The notes under the pieces were generated by a model. That model was not told the DNA's origin and did no database searches. It worked only from the letters and a program-made list of their open reading frames with translations. A stretch of 64,000 bases of DNA from Paracidobacterium acidisoli (GTDB lineage Bacteria; Acidobacteriota; Terriglobia; Terriglobales; Acidobacteriaceae): assembly GCF_003428625.2 (NCBI RefSeq), contig NZ_QVQT02000005.1, forward strand, positions 1 to 64,000, written 5' to 3'. Both the position numbers and the translations under genes were made by a program. Below, piece after piece: positions 57,162 to 64,000 of the stretch (its first letter is position 1; every line of letters starts with the position of its first letter).

Positions 57162-57217
57162 GCGAGGCCACAGTCCATTCATCCACACCCATAGGCTCTA
57201 CACTGCTGAAAGTCGCT

Positions 57218-57835
57218 ATGGAAGCATCCGTCACTTCACACCCCGGTCGCATTGAAGTCATCACCGGTCCTATGTTCTCCGGCAAATCCGAGGAGCTCAT
57301 CCGCCGCCTCAAACGCGCGCGCATCGCAAAGCGCCGCGTCGCCTGCTTCAAGCCCGACTTCGACGTTCGCTATCATCGCACCGCCATCGCCTCGCACAGC
57401 GCGCAGACGCTCGACGCCATTACCGTCGCCAACGTTGCCGAGCTCAGGTCCGTCCTCATGCCCCGCATCGACGAGGTGGAAGTCATCGGCATCGACGAAG
57501 CGCAGTTCTTCGACTCCGCTCTCGTCAGCTTTTCGAGTGAGCTCGTTCATCTCGGCAAGCGGATCATCCTCGCCGGTCTCGACACCACCTTCACCGGTGA
57601 GCCCTTTCCGCCCGTCCCCGATCTGCTCGCCATCGCCGACGAAGTCATCAAGCTGTCCGCCGTCTGTGTCTGCTGCGGCTCTCCCGCCATCCATACGCAG
57701 CGCCTCGGCAGCAATCAGTCGCTGGTGCTCGTCGGAGCAGCCGGACTCTACGAAGCCCGCTGCCGCGCCTGCTTCCAGCCCTGGGTCGATGAGCACGCCT
57801 CCGAGCAGCTTGAGTTGCCCGCCGTCAGCGGCTGA
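57218..57835 (+). CDS. tdk: Thymidine kinase
   Basis: The 205-residue type II thymidine kinase salvages thymidine to dTMP in the cytoplasm. The P-loop is GPMFSGKSEELIRRL near residue 17, the Walker-B-like/catalytic block is EVIGIDEAQFFD near 90, and the structural zinc cysteines are CVCCGSP and CRACFQP in the C-terminal half. The lasso segment contains GLYEARC. Length is normal for the family. Its last 11 bases overlap tail to tail with the DUF4440-like gene on the other strand. Confidence 0.95.
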   Translation: MEASVTSHPGRIEVITGPMFSGKSEELIRRLKRARIAKRRVACFKPDFDVRYHRTAIASHSAQTLDAITVANVAELRSVLMPRIDEVEVIGIDEAQFFDSALVSFSSELVHLGKRIILAGLDTTFTGEPFPPVPDLLAIADEVIKLSAVCVCCGSPAIHTQRLGSNQSLVLVGAAGLYEARCRACFQPWVDEHASEQLELPAVSG

Positions 57836-58220
57836 CCCTCTCCGGATGCGCCATGCGCGTCCCCTGGTGAAAGAGCATCTGCCAGCGCCCCTCGCGCTGC
57901 AGCCACAGAGAGCTGCGCCACGATCGAGTCGGGCTGCCCTCATCCGTCTCCGGATCGCGCACCGCCAGATACGTCACCAGCACCGCCTCGTCTGACACCC
58001 TCTCCGCGCGAAACTCTTCGATTGTTACGCGCAGCCGCAGCGCATCCTGCTGCAGGTGTGCAAGCATCGATGCCTTATCGAAGGTCCGTCCCGAGCTCCC
58101 GAACTCGCGGAACCCCTCCGCCAGAACGTGGCTCACAAAGGTTGCATCTCTCCGCAGCACTGGATCGAGCAGCTGCTCTTCCAGCGCGTGCAGCTCTTCC
58201 TCGATCCTGATCTGCGCCAT
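57825..58220 (-). CDS. DUF4440/SnoaL-like (NTF2-fold) protein
   Basis: From ATG 58220 the protein has 131 residues (MAQIRIEEELHALEEQLLDP); an ATG ten codons earlier is possible. The sequence matches the DUF4440 branch of the NTF2-like cone fold: LEEQLLDPVLRRDATFVSHVLAEGFREFGSSGRTFDK, then AVLVTYLAVRD and a C-terminal SWRSSLWLQREGRWQMLFHQGT. Such proteins are small ligand-binding or isomerase-like domains of mixed function. No specific role can be given. It converges with tdk. Confidence 0.8.
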   Translation of the reverse strand: MAQIRIEEELHALEEQLLDPVLRRDATFVSHVLAEGFREFGSSGRTFDKASMLAHLQQDALRLRVTIEEFRAERVSDEAVLVTYLAVRDPETDEGSPTRSWRSSLWLQREGRWQMLFHQGTRMAHPERVSR

Positions 58221-58328
58221 CCGCCTCGGCCTCCGTTCTCTCTTCAGCATGCCATCGCGCAGGCACGAGCGGCAGTCCCATCATTCCGGAATCTCCGGCA
58301 TCGTATTGTCGGGATACAGGAAAGCGGC

Positions 58329-58598
58329 TCAGGCGCGGATGCCGGGTTTTCTGCTCAGATGGGCTGCGCTGGTCAGCAGCAGCTCCGCAAACACCTGAAA
58401 CTGCTGCATGACCTCGGCATCTCTCAGCAACCCGGCTCCATGCAGCACCGCGGCGACCGAGCCGATCTCTTCCAGAATGTTTGGCTTCTGCGCGGCAACG
58501 CGCGAGCGGCGCCGGCCTCTGGCGCTGCTGGTCAGCACGGGGTGGAAGTCATTCTGGCAATAGCCAGGCATCCGCGTTTTGCGCATCGTTTCTCTCAT
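58329..58598 (-). CDS. Small hypothetical protein
   Basis: This frame encodes 89 residues. The second half (NILEEIGSVAAVLHGAGLLRDAEVMQQFQVFAELLLTSAA, two or three likely helices) looks like real protein. The first 30 residues are basic and less convincing, and a start at the internal MPGYCQND is possible. I do not recognise a family and see no strong ribosome site. It lies alone between the DUF4440-like gene and the + strand monooxygenase-fold gene. Confidence 0.35.
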   Translation of the reverse strand: MRETMRKTRMPGYCQNDFHPVLTSSARGRRRSRVAAQKPNILEEIGSVAAVLHGAGLLRDAEVMQQFQVFAELLLTSAAHLSRKPGIRA

Positions 58599-58759
58599 GC
58601 CCTGTTAGTGCGCCCCGGAAGAAAATCGTTACAGAGCGAAAACCGCTGCAAACAGGCCGGATGGCCCACTGAAAGCGCGCAAACAGTCTGTAACATATCC
58701 GGCCCGCAGGGCATCCAACTGGAAAGCTTGCATCCACCGCCAATTCAGGGAGCATCGCC

Positions 58760-59059
58760 ATGGTCCATCTCGCACTCTCCGTTCGTCTCGAAGCAAAACC
58801 AGGAAAAGAAGAGGAAGCTGCCGCCTTTCTGAGCGGAGCGCTGCCTCTGGCACAGGCGGAGCAGGGAACCGTCGTCTGGTTCGCGCTGCGTCTCGGCCCG
58901 TCCACCTTCGCCATCTTCGACGCATTCGCCGATGAGCCCGCCCGCCAGGCGCATCTTTCTGGTCAGATTGCCGCCGCCCTCATGAAGAAGGCTCCCGAGC
59001 TGTTCTCCAACACCATTCAGATCGAGAAAGCCGACATTCTTGCGGCAAAGCTCTCCTGA
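58760..59059 (+). CDS. ABM-fold (putative quinol monooxygenase) protein
   Basis: The 99-residue protein has the antibiotic-biosynthesis-monooxygenase ferredoxin-like fold. It runs from VHLALSVRLEAKPGKEEEAAAFLSGALPLA through EQGTVVWFALRLGPSTFAIFDAFADEPARQAHLSGQIAAALM to a short C-terminal strand. Members oxidise small aromatic substrates without cofactors, or act in stress responses. The substrate here is unknown. GGGAG lies 10 bases before ATG 58760. It stands about 115 bases ahead of the zinc-finger gene on the same strand. Confidence 0.8.
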   Translation: MVHLALSVRLEAKPGKEEEAAAFLSGALPLAQAEQGTVVWFALRLGPSTFAIFDAFADEPARQAHLSGQIAAALMKKAPELFSNTIQIEKADILAAKLS

Positions 59060-59174
59060 TCCTTCCTTCCGGCCGCTGCAATACGTATAAATAAGGGGAC
59101 CGATGCGGCGCATCGTCTCGGGAGCAGCTCCCGGGCGCAGCGCCTCATCCCTAAGGCAGTTGCCGGAGGCCGTC

Positions 59175-59438
59175 ATGCAGACCTGCTCTCACCTCAGCCA
59201 AGTCCATCACGTCACGCCGCACACCCGCGGCTGCGAAGAATGCCTGAAGATGCACGACACGTGGGTGCATCTGCGCCTGTGCCTCGAGTGCGGCCACGTC
59301 GGCTGCTGCGACTCGTCGAAGAACCGGCACGCGACGAAGCACTTCCACTCCACCTCGCATCCCATCATGCGCTCCATCGAGCCCGGCGAATCCTGGGGCT
59401 GGTGCTATGTCGACCAGATGGAGCTCGACTTCAGCTAA
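59175..59438 (+). CDS. UBP-type zinc finger protein
   Basis: ATG 59175 follows a GGAGG ribosome site and gives 87 residues; the in-frame ATG at 59103 is less supported. The protein is almost entirely a UBP-type zinc finger. Ligand pairs appear in order: T-C-S-H, CEEC, CLECGHVGCCDSS, then H-A-T-K-H-F-H-S-T-S-H. The Trp-rich end GESWGWCYVD is typical. In eukaryotes this fold reads the ubiquitin C terminus. Small bacterial versions are common, and their partner is unknown. It is convergent with the aldehyde dehydrogenase. Confidence 0.88.
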   Translation: MQTCSHLSQVHHVTPHTRGCEECLKMHDTWVHLRLCLECGHVGCCDSSKNRHATKHFHSTSHPIMRSIEPGESWGWCYVDQMELDFS

Positions 59439-59458
59439 AGCTGCCAGACAGCCACTCG

Positions 59459-59492
59459 AAAAAACAAAGGCGCCCGTCTATGCAGGCGCCTT
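59459..59492 (-). terminator. Intrinsic terminator of the aldehyde dehydrogenase gene
   Basis: On the minus strand, AAGGCGCC (59492-59485) pairs perfectly with GGCGCCTT (59474-59467) across a 10-nt loop. It is followed by TGTTTTTT (59466-59459). It lies 45 bases after the aldehyde dehydrogenase stop. Read on the + strand it could also help end the zinc-finger transcript, but that side has no T-run. Confidence 0.8.
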
Positions 59493-59537
59493 CGTTAATC
59501 GTTAATCCCTGTTTCCTGATCTCTGATCCCTGCCTTA

Positions 59538-61037
59538 TCACAGCGCCGTCGTCACTGCCTTCACTTCCGTGTAGTTGTTCAGTACCTCGGCTCCCATCTC
59601 GCGGCCCCAGCCCGACTGTTTGTATCCGCCGAAGGGCAGCGCCGCGTCGAAGACGTTGTGGCAGTTGATCCAGACCGTGCCCGAGCGGATGCGCTTGGCC
59701 ATCCTGTTCGCGGTTGAGATGTCCTTCGTCCACACGCTTGCCGCCAGCCCATACTCCGTGTCGTTGGCCTCGCGCGCTATGCGTTCGATATCGGCATCGC
59801 TGAAGGAAACCGCGCACACCACCGGCCCGAAGATCTCCTCCCGCACCACCTTCATCTCCGGATTCGTATCCGTCAGCACCGTCGGCTGCACAAAATAACC
59901 CCGATCCGCCGCCTTCTTCCCGCCCGACCTGGCCTTCGCGCCCTCCTGCAGCCCCGAGTCGATGTACCCCGTCACCTTGTGGAACTGCTCCTCCGACACC
60001 AGCGGTCCCATATCCGTCTGCGGATCGAGCCCGTTGCCCACGCGGATCTTCGACGCAATCCCCGAAACCCCCTCGACCACCTCATCGAAGACGCTCTCAT
60101 GCGCAAACAGCCGCGACCCCGCGCAGCAGCACTGCCCATGATTGAAGAAGATTGCCGATGCCGTCCCCGGAATCGCCTTCGACAGGTCCGCATCCGGAAA
60201 CACAATCGCCGGACTCTTTCCGCCCAGCTCCAGCGTGACCTTCTTCAGGTTGCCTGCCGCCGCTTTAACGATCAGCCGTCCTACCTCCGTCGATCCGGTG
60301 AAGGCAATCTTGTCCACCATCTCGTGCGCCGCCAGCGGAGCCCCTGCGCCTTCGCCGTAGCCGGTCAGCACATTCACTACCCCTTCCGGAAAGCCCGCTT
60401 CGTGAATCAGCTCCGCCAGCTTCAGCCCGCTCAGCGGCGTCTGCTCCGCCAGCTTCAGCACAACCGTGTTGCCCGCCGCCAGCGCCGGACCCAGCTTCCA
60501 GGCCGCCATCAGCAGCGGAAAGTTCCACGGAATAATCTGCCCCACCACGCCCACCGGCTCACGCATCGTGTACGTCAGATACTCGCCGGGCATCGAGATC
60601 GGGAAGGTCTGTCCCATGATCTTCGTCGTCCATCCCGCCATATAGCGGAACAGATCCACTGCCAGCGGCACGTCTGCCACGCGCGCAATCGCCAGCGGCT
60701 TGCCGTTGTCCATCGACTCCAGCTCGGCAAACTCCTCCAGACGTTCTTCCAGCAGATCCGCCAGCTTCCAGATCATCCTGCCGCGCTGCGACGGCGTCAT
60801 CTTCGGCCAGGGACCGTCGTCGAAGGCGCGCCGGGCCGCGCGCACTGCCCGGTCCACATCCACCGCCTCGGCCTCCGGAACCTGGGCCATCACCTCGCCC
60901 GTCGCCGGGTTGTACACGGGAAACGTCTTGTCGGATGCCGCCTTCACGAACCTGCCATCGATAAACATCCGATGATCCTGCTGAATAAACTGCGAGACCT
61001 TCCGATCGAGCCGGGGATCGAGTGCGATCGTTGCCAT
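59538..61037 (-). CDS. NAD(P)-dependent aldehyde dehydrogenase
   Basis: The 499-residue enzyme of the ALDH1/2-like class oxidises aldehydes to acids. The cofactor-binding block is PWNFPLLMAAWKLGPALAAGN, followed by FTGSTEVG. The general-base glutamate is in LELGGKSP near residue 265, and the catalytic cysteine lies in the triple-Cys context GQCCCAGSR near 300. EIFGPV and the C-terminal PFGGYKQSGWGREMG are also typical. ATG 61037 follows an AGGAGA ribosome site. The substrate cannot be told from sequence. It is single and divergent from the secreted DUF1080 gene. Confidence 0.94.
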   Translation of the reverse strand: MATIALDPRLDRKVSQFIQQDHRMFIDGRFVKAASDKTFPVYNPATGEVMAQVPEAEAVDVDRAVRAARRAFDDGPWPKMTPSQRGRMIWKLADLLEERLEEFAELESMDNGKPLAIARVADVPLAVDLFRYMAGWTTKIMGQTFPISMPGEYLTYTMREPVGVVGQIIPWNFPLLMAAWKLGPALAAGNTVVLKLAEQTPLSGLKLAELIHEAGFPEGVVNVLTGYGEGAGAPLAAHEMVDKIAFTGSTEVGRLIVKAAAGNLKKVTLELGGKSPAIVFPDADLSKAIPGTASAIFFNHGQCCCAGSRLFAHESVFDEVVEGVSGIASKIRVGNGLDPQTDMGPLVSEEQFHKVTGYIDSGLQEGAKARSGGKKAADRGYFVQPTVLTDTNPEMKVVREEIFGPVVCAVSFSDADIERIAREANDTEYGLAASVWTKDISTANRMAKRIRSGTVWINCHNVFDAALPFGGYKQSGWGREMGAEVLNNYTEVKAVTTAL

Positions 61038-61345
61038 AGCAAATCTCCTGGCGGACGGCCTGCATTCTCCCTCGGGGCTTCTTCACTGAGGACAGGCCGC
61101 AACGGCGCCGCCACACACCATACTCCCGCTCTGCCATCGCGCGAAAGGCCGCTCGCCGAAGCGGCGTTCAATTCTCTGTAAATTGCGCCGCCGCCATGCT
61201 TTGCCGCTCGGGTTATCTGCCTCCACTGCCGGAACGAAGAAAAAAGTCGAGGCAAAGGTGAAAAAATAAGCCTTGCCGCACTGGACCGCAGATCGCCGCC
61301 TGCCCGTCCGTTCATCCATCACGCATTCACCGCCACCGGAGACCT
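61038..61345. other. Divergent intergenic region
   Basis: These 308 bases between the aldehyde dehydrogenase and DUF1080 genes contain no convincing gene. GCCGC-TCGCCGAA-GCGGC (about 61151-61168) and CAATTCTCTGTAAATTG (about 61170-61186) are small inverted repeats that could be operator sites. I see no obvious promoter pair. Confidence 0.35.
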
Positions 61346-62191
61346 ATGAAAAAGAGTGCGCTCTTCGCCGTCGTCATTGCCCTGTCACTTGCTGCACTCC
61401 CCCTCCCCGCGCAAAACAGCACGGCCGATTCCGCCTCGTCCGCAAAACCCCCGCAGCCCCCCTCGCGCTTTCGTGAGCCCGATCCGCTCGACTTCGATAA
61501 CCACTCCGGCTACGAGCAGATCTTCGACGGCGTCGATCTCAAAGGCTGGGACGGTGATCCCTCGTACTGGCGCGTCGAAGACGGCGCCATCGTCGGCGAA
61601 TCCACGAAAGACCACCCCGTCACCAACACCTACATCTCCTACCATGGCTACCGCGGCAAAGACTTCGATCTGAAGCTCGAGATCAAAGTTGAAAACGGCG
61701 GCGGCAGCGGCATCCAGTACCGCAGTCAGACCGGCCTTCCGTGGATTCGCCTCCGCCCCGGCCAGCCTGCGCCCAACCTTGACTGGATGATGACCGGTCC
61801 CCAGGCCGATTTCTGGTACCCCGTCGCGCCCCGCAACGCCGAATGGACCGGCCAGTTCTACTCCGAGAACACCCCTCTCGGCATCGTCGCCTGGCGCGGC
61901 GAGGTCGTCGAATCCGAAGCCGGCAAGTCCCCGCGCCTCGTCGGCAACATCGCCGACCGCACGCCCCTCGGCGGCTACGTCCGCGTCAACGGCTGGAACC
62001 AGTACCACATCATCGCCCGCGGCGGCACCATGCTCCACATCCTCAACGGACAGCTCATGGCCGTCCTCATCGACGACGACCCGAAATCCTCGAACAACCA
62101 GCCCGGCCTCGTCGGCATCGAGCTCGAAAGCACGCCCAGCAAGGTCTCCGTGCGCAATATCTGGCTGAAGAAGATATCGCAAAAGCAGTAA
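61346..62191 (+). CDS. Secreted DUF1080 (3-keto-disaccharide hydrolase-like) protein
   Basis: The 281-residue protein has a signal peptide (KKSALFAVVIALSLAALPLPAQ) and one DUF1080 domain. The domain, a concanavalin-like jelly roll, begins at about residue 52 (GYEQIFDGVDLKGWDGDPSYWRVEDGAIVGES). It continues with DFDLKLEIKVENGGGSGIQYRS and ends with GGTMLHILNGQLMAVLIDDD and IGIELE-type strands. Relatives act on 3-keto sugars or bind glycans in the periplasm or outside the cell. The start is the only ATG that keeps the leader. It is followed by a repeat-rich gap. Confidence 0.88.
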   Translation: MKKSALFAVVIALSLAALPLPAQNSTADSASSAKPPQPPSRFREPDPLDFDNHSGYEQIFDGVDLKGWDGDPSYWRVEDGAIVGESTKDHPVTNTYISYHGYRGKDFDLKLEIKVENGGGSGIQYRSQTGLPWIRLRPGQPAPNLDWMMTGPQADFWYPVAPRNAEWTGQFYSENTPLGIVAWRGEVVESEAGKSPRLVGNIADRTPLGGYVRVNGWNQYHIIARGGTMLHILNGQLMAVLIDDDPKSSNNQPGLVGIELESTPSKVSVRNIWLKKISQKQ

Positions 62192-62193
62192 AA

Positions 62194-62284
62194 GAAGTTC
62201 GGAAAAATGGGTAAACGAAGTTCGGCAAAAATAAACGAAGTCCGGCAAAAATGGGTAAAGAAGCCCGGCAAAGTCCGGCAATGA
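62194..62284. repeat. Short imperfect tandem repeat
   Basis: About four copies of a 20-24 base unit, GAAGTTCGGCAAAAATGGGT plus AAAC with variants, follow the DUF1080 stop directly. The third unit changes TTC to TCC and the last reads GAAGCCCGGCAAAGTCCGGCA. The first copy begins 3 bases after the stop codon. There is no coding potential. The unit length and lack of unique spacers rule out a CRISPR array. Confidence 0.7.
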
Positions 62285-62306
62285 GTCCGTCTGGCCTTTG
62301 GAAAAG

Positions 62307-62450
62307 GGCACGGCTTCAGTTGTGCCATTGATGCTGCAATATATCGTGGCTTCAGCCGGTGTCTGACGAAGCGGTTCCGGAAAAGTTTTGTATCAGGGCA
62401 CGACTTCAGTCGTGCCGTAAGCTGCGAAATATCTCCGGGCTTCAGCCCCT
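62307..62450. repeat. Two copies of a composite REP-like palindromic repeat
   Basis: Copy 1 (62307-62357) and copy 2 (62397-62447) share the layout GGCACGRCTTCAGTYGTGCC, about 11 spacer bases, GCRAxATATC, then GGCTTCAGCC. The first block is a near-perfect 20-bp palindrome able to form a hairpin. A partial third copy (CGGCTTCAGCCGCTGCGGG) follows near 62494. Arrays of this kind between genes are REP/RAYT-style elements; no RAYT transposase is in the window. Confidence 0.6.
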
Positions 62451-62636
62451 GCGTACTCCTCGAAGCCATGAAATGCATTCCCTCTCATCAGATACGGCTT
62501 CAGCCGCTGCGGGAGGGTCTGCCTCCGGTCAGGCACTCCCTTTCCCTTTTCAATTCCCGGCGAACGCGCCGCCACGATCTGCATCCTAAAAAATGCAGGG
62601 GCTCGCGGAACACCAAACCCCGTCGCCGGAGAATCC
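62451..62636. other. Remaining gap before the ferritin-like gene
   Basis: Apart from the partial repeat near 62494 I see only low-information sequence and no gene. GGAG lies a few bases before the next start (62637). Confidence 0.35.
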
Positions 62637-63122
62637 ATGACGAAAACAGAGAAATCAGAGAAGACGGAACAGAGCAAAGTCACGCGTGAAACGCTGATCG
62701 AGGGTCTGAACGAAGACCTTTCGCGGGAGTATCAGGCCATCATCGCCTACGTAAACTACTCGCAGGTCATCAAGGGCGCCGCATATATGAACATCGCGGA
62801 CGAGCTCGCCGTCCACGCCGCCGAAGAGCTCAGTCATGCTCTGCAGGTTGCAAACCATGTCGATTACCTTGGCGGCATGCCCTCCGTCGCGCCGAAGCCC
62901 GTCAAAACCTCTGAAAAAGCGGAAGAGATGCTTCGCTTCGACCTCGACAACGAGAGGGAGACCATCCGCCAGTACCGCCGCCGCGTTCGCCAGGCCGACG
63001 AGTTGAACGAGTTCGGAATCGCCGAAAGTCTCCGCAACATCCTCGTGCAGGAGCAGGATCACCTGATCGCTCTGGCGACGGCTCTCGGCATCGATCCCCC
63101 CAATCCCGGAATTGCCGATTAA
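62637..63122 (+). CDS. Ferritin-like di-iron domain protein
   Basis: The 161-residue four-helix-bundle protein resembles bacterioferritin and Dps-like proteins. After a charged, lysine/glutamate-rich lead (TKTEKSEKTEQSKVTRE) come helix A (EDLSREYQAIIAYVNYSQVI), helix B with the metal motif E-E-L-S-H (HAAEELSHALQVANHVDYL), helix C (EMLRFDLDNERETIRQYRRRVRQA) and helix D with E-Q-D-H (NILVQEQDHLIALATAL). The two E-x-x-H motifs plus glutamates in A and C give a full di-iron site. A role in iron storage or oxidative defence is likely by family. ATG 62637 follows GGAGAATCC. Confidence 0.85.
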   Translation: MTKTEKSEKTEQSKVTRETLIEGLNEDLSREYQAIIAYVNYSQVIKGAAYMNIADELAVHAAEELSHALQVANHVDYLGGMPSVAPKPVKTSEKAEEMLRFDLDNERETIRQYRRRVRQADELNEFGIAESLRNILVQEQDHLIALATALGIDPPNPGIAD

Positions 63123-63171
63123 CGAATCGCTGATTAAGAAATTGCCGATTAAGGAACTGCCGGACGCTCCC

Positions 63172-63201
63172 GATCCCTTTGCCCGGGCAGGCAAAGGGAT
63201 C
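63172..63201. other. Long perfect stem-loop
   Basis: GATCCCTTTGCC (63172-63183) and GGCAAAGGGATC (63190-63201) pair over 12 bp around the loop CGGGCA. No T-run follows on either strand, so it is not a textbook terminator, but it lies between the ferritin-like stop and the next start only 23 bases away. Just before it, TTGCCGATTAA occurs twice (63112 and 63142 regions). Confidence 0.5.
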
Positions 63202-63224
63202 ATCCTCCTTCTACACTGGCTCTG

Positions 63225-64000
63225 ATGTCATCCACGCCTGTCCCTTCGCCGTCAGCGGCTCCATCCCCTCCGCCGTATCTGACCGACAGCTATATCTTTC
63301 ACTGGGACAGGCGATCCTTCCGCGCCGATCTGATCTTCGTGCTGCCCATCGCCCTCTGTCTCACCGTGGGCATTCTCATCCATCACCCTTCGGCCGGCAT
63401 GATCGCCGCCGGCGGAGCCATGACCGCGGGCTTCGGCGCCAAGCAGAGCATCGACGACTCACGCCTGCTGCCCATGATCTTCGTAACCCTCGGAATGACC
63501 TTCGCGGCCTTCCTCGGCGTCTTCATCGGTCATGGAAATCTGCTTCTGGTCTTCGTCACCGCGCTCTGGGGCTTTGGATACGGCATGCTCACCACGCGCG
63601 AGGCCGGCTACAGCTGGGTCGGCCAGCAGTGCGTCGTCACTTTTCTGGTGGCCTCCGCCTTTCCCGCTTCGTTCGAAGCCGCCGCAGCGCGCGCTCTCCT
63701 CATCTTCGCCGGCGGAGTGATCCAGCTTCTCATCTCCAGCCTTCTTCTGCGCCTCTTTCGGCAGCTCCGCACCAACCTCATGCAGATCGCCCGGTACGTA
63801 CGCGATGAGGAGCTCGCCTTCCGCGCCGCCCTGCGCAACGCCGCGCAAACCGTGCGCGAAGGCAGCTTCGTCCACTCGGCCATTCCTTATTCGTTGCGCC
63901 TCGCCGTCACCCTCGGCCTCAGTACCGAGATCTACCACCGCCTCCACTTCTCCAGCGGCTACTGGATTCCCATGACCGCGCTGCTCGTGCTCAAGCCCAG
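63225..64000 (+). CDS. FUSC-family inner-membrane protein, cut by window end
   Basis: The frame is open from ATG 63225 to the window edge (258 residues seen). After a Pro/Ser-rich lead come clustered membrane helices (LIFVLPIALCLTVGILI; AGMIAAGGAMTAGFGA; LPMIFVTLGMTFAAFLGVFIG; LLLVFVTALWGFGYGML; FLVASAFPASFEAAAARALLIFAGGVIQLLISSLLL). The last part (PYSLRLAVTLGLSTEIYHRL, FSSGYWIPMTALLVLKP) is the hallmark of the fusaric-acid-resistance/aromatic-acid-exporter type bundle, normally repeated once more. It probably effluxes aromatic acids or related compounds. The remaining part, including any cytoplasmic domain, is outside the window. Confidence 0.85.
   Translation, partial: MSSTPVPSPSAAPSPPPYLTDSYIFHWDRRSFRADLIFVLPIALCLTVGILIHHPSAGMIAAGGAMTAGFGAKQSIDDSRLLPMIFVTLGMTFAAFLGVFIGHGNLLLVFVTALWGFGYGMLTTREAGYSWVGQQCVVTFLVASAFPASFEAAAARALLIFAGGVIQLLISSLLLRLFRQLRTNLMQIARYVRDEELAFRAALRNAAQTVREGSFVHSAIPYSLRLAVTLGLSTEIYHRLHFSSGYWIPMTALLVLKP

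Noticed and set aside
62194-62284. Possible CRISPR array
   Set aside because: The repeats are directly adjacent with no unique spacers of constant length, and there are no cas genes nearby.

Overview
The window looks like a chromosomal segment of a soil-type Acidobacteriota (Acidobacteriaceae/Terriglobales-like). The pointers are high GC, a large Oar-like TonB-dependent receptor with an N-terminal carboxypeptidase-regulatory-like fold, a LacI regulator next to it, a DUF1080 sugar hydrolase, and small dispersed palindromic repeats between genes. This assignment is an inference from gene content. I see no rRNA, tRNA or CRISPR array.

Left part (1-19 kb). A broken-off enolase-superfamily gene faces a LacI regulator. 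This is followed by malate synthase (aceB) and glcDEF, a unit that would take glycolate to glyoxylate and on to malate. The palindrome GAAACGTTTC lies in the regulator/enolase divergent region and again just before aceB, so the LacI protein probably controls both. Next come two exported proteins, a lone nuoI, and a 674-bp palindrome-ended element that carries a DUF998 membrane-protein gene and no transposase. Then follow a GH73-type glucosaminidase, an NdvA/NdvB-like pair (ABC exporter plus a short GT84 glucan-synthase-like protein lacking the GH94 end), and a ribulokinase.

Middle part (19-52 kb). An mdtA-mdtB-mdtC-outer-membrane-factor operon on the + strand ends at a strong terminator. Converging on it from the right is a minus-strand hybrid PKS/NRPS cluster of about 23 kb. 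In transcription order it holds: a stand-alone thioesterase fused to a carrier domain without its serine; a type II thioesterase; a fully reducing PKS (KS-AT-DH-ER-KR-ACP); a PKS module from which the AT is missing (KS-ACP); an NRPS (docking-C-A-T, Gly-like code); a PKS (KS-AT-KR-ACP); and an NRPS (docking-C-A-T-TE, Ala-like code) whose TE has lost key catalytic residues. Both PKS proteins that hand over to an NRPS end in the same short tail (GGG..EEI.L/I), and both NRPS proteins begin with a TubC-type docking domain. The likely product is a branched acyl-ketide-Gly-hydroxyketide-Ala type lipopeptide, released in trans. The RND pump next door is a candidate exporter.

Right part (52-64 kb). 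A LacI regulator is divergent from a large TonB-dependent receptor. After these come thymidine kinase, a DUF4440-like protein, a small monooxygenase-fold protein, a UBP-type zinc finger protein, an aldehyde dehydrogenase, a secreted DUF1080 protein, a repeat-rich gap, a ferritin-like protein, and a FUSC-family membrane protein cut by the window end.
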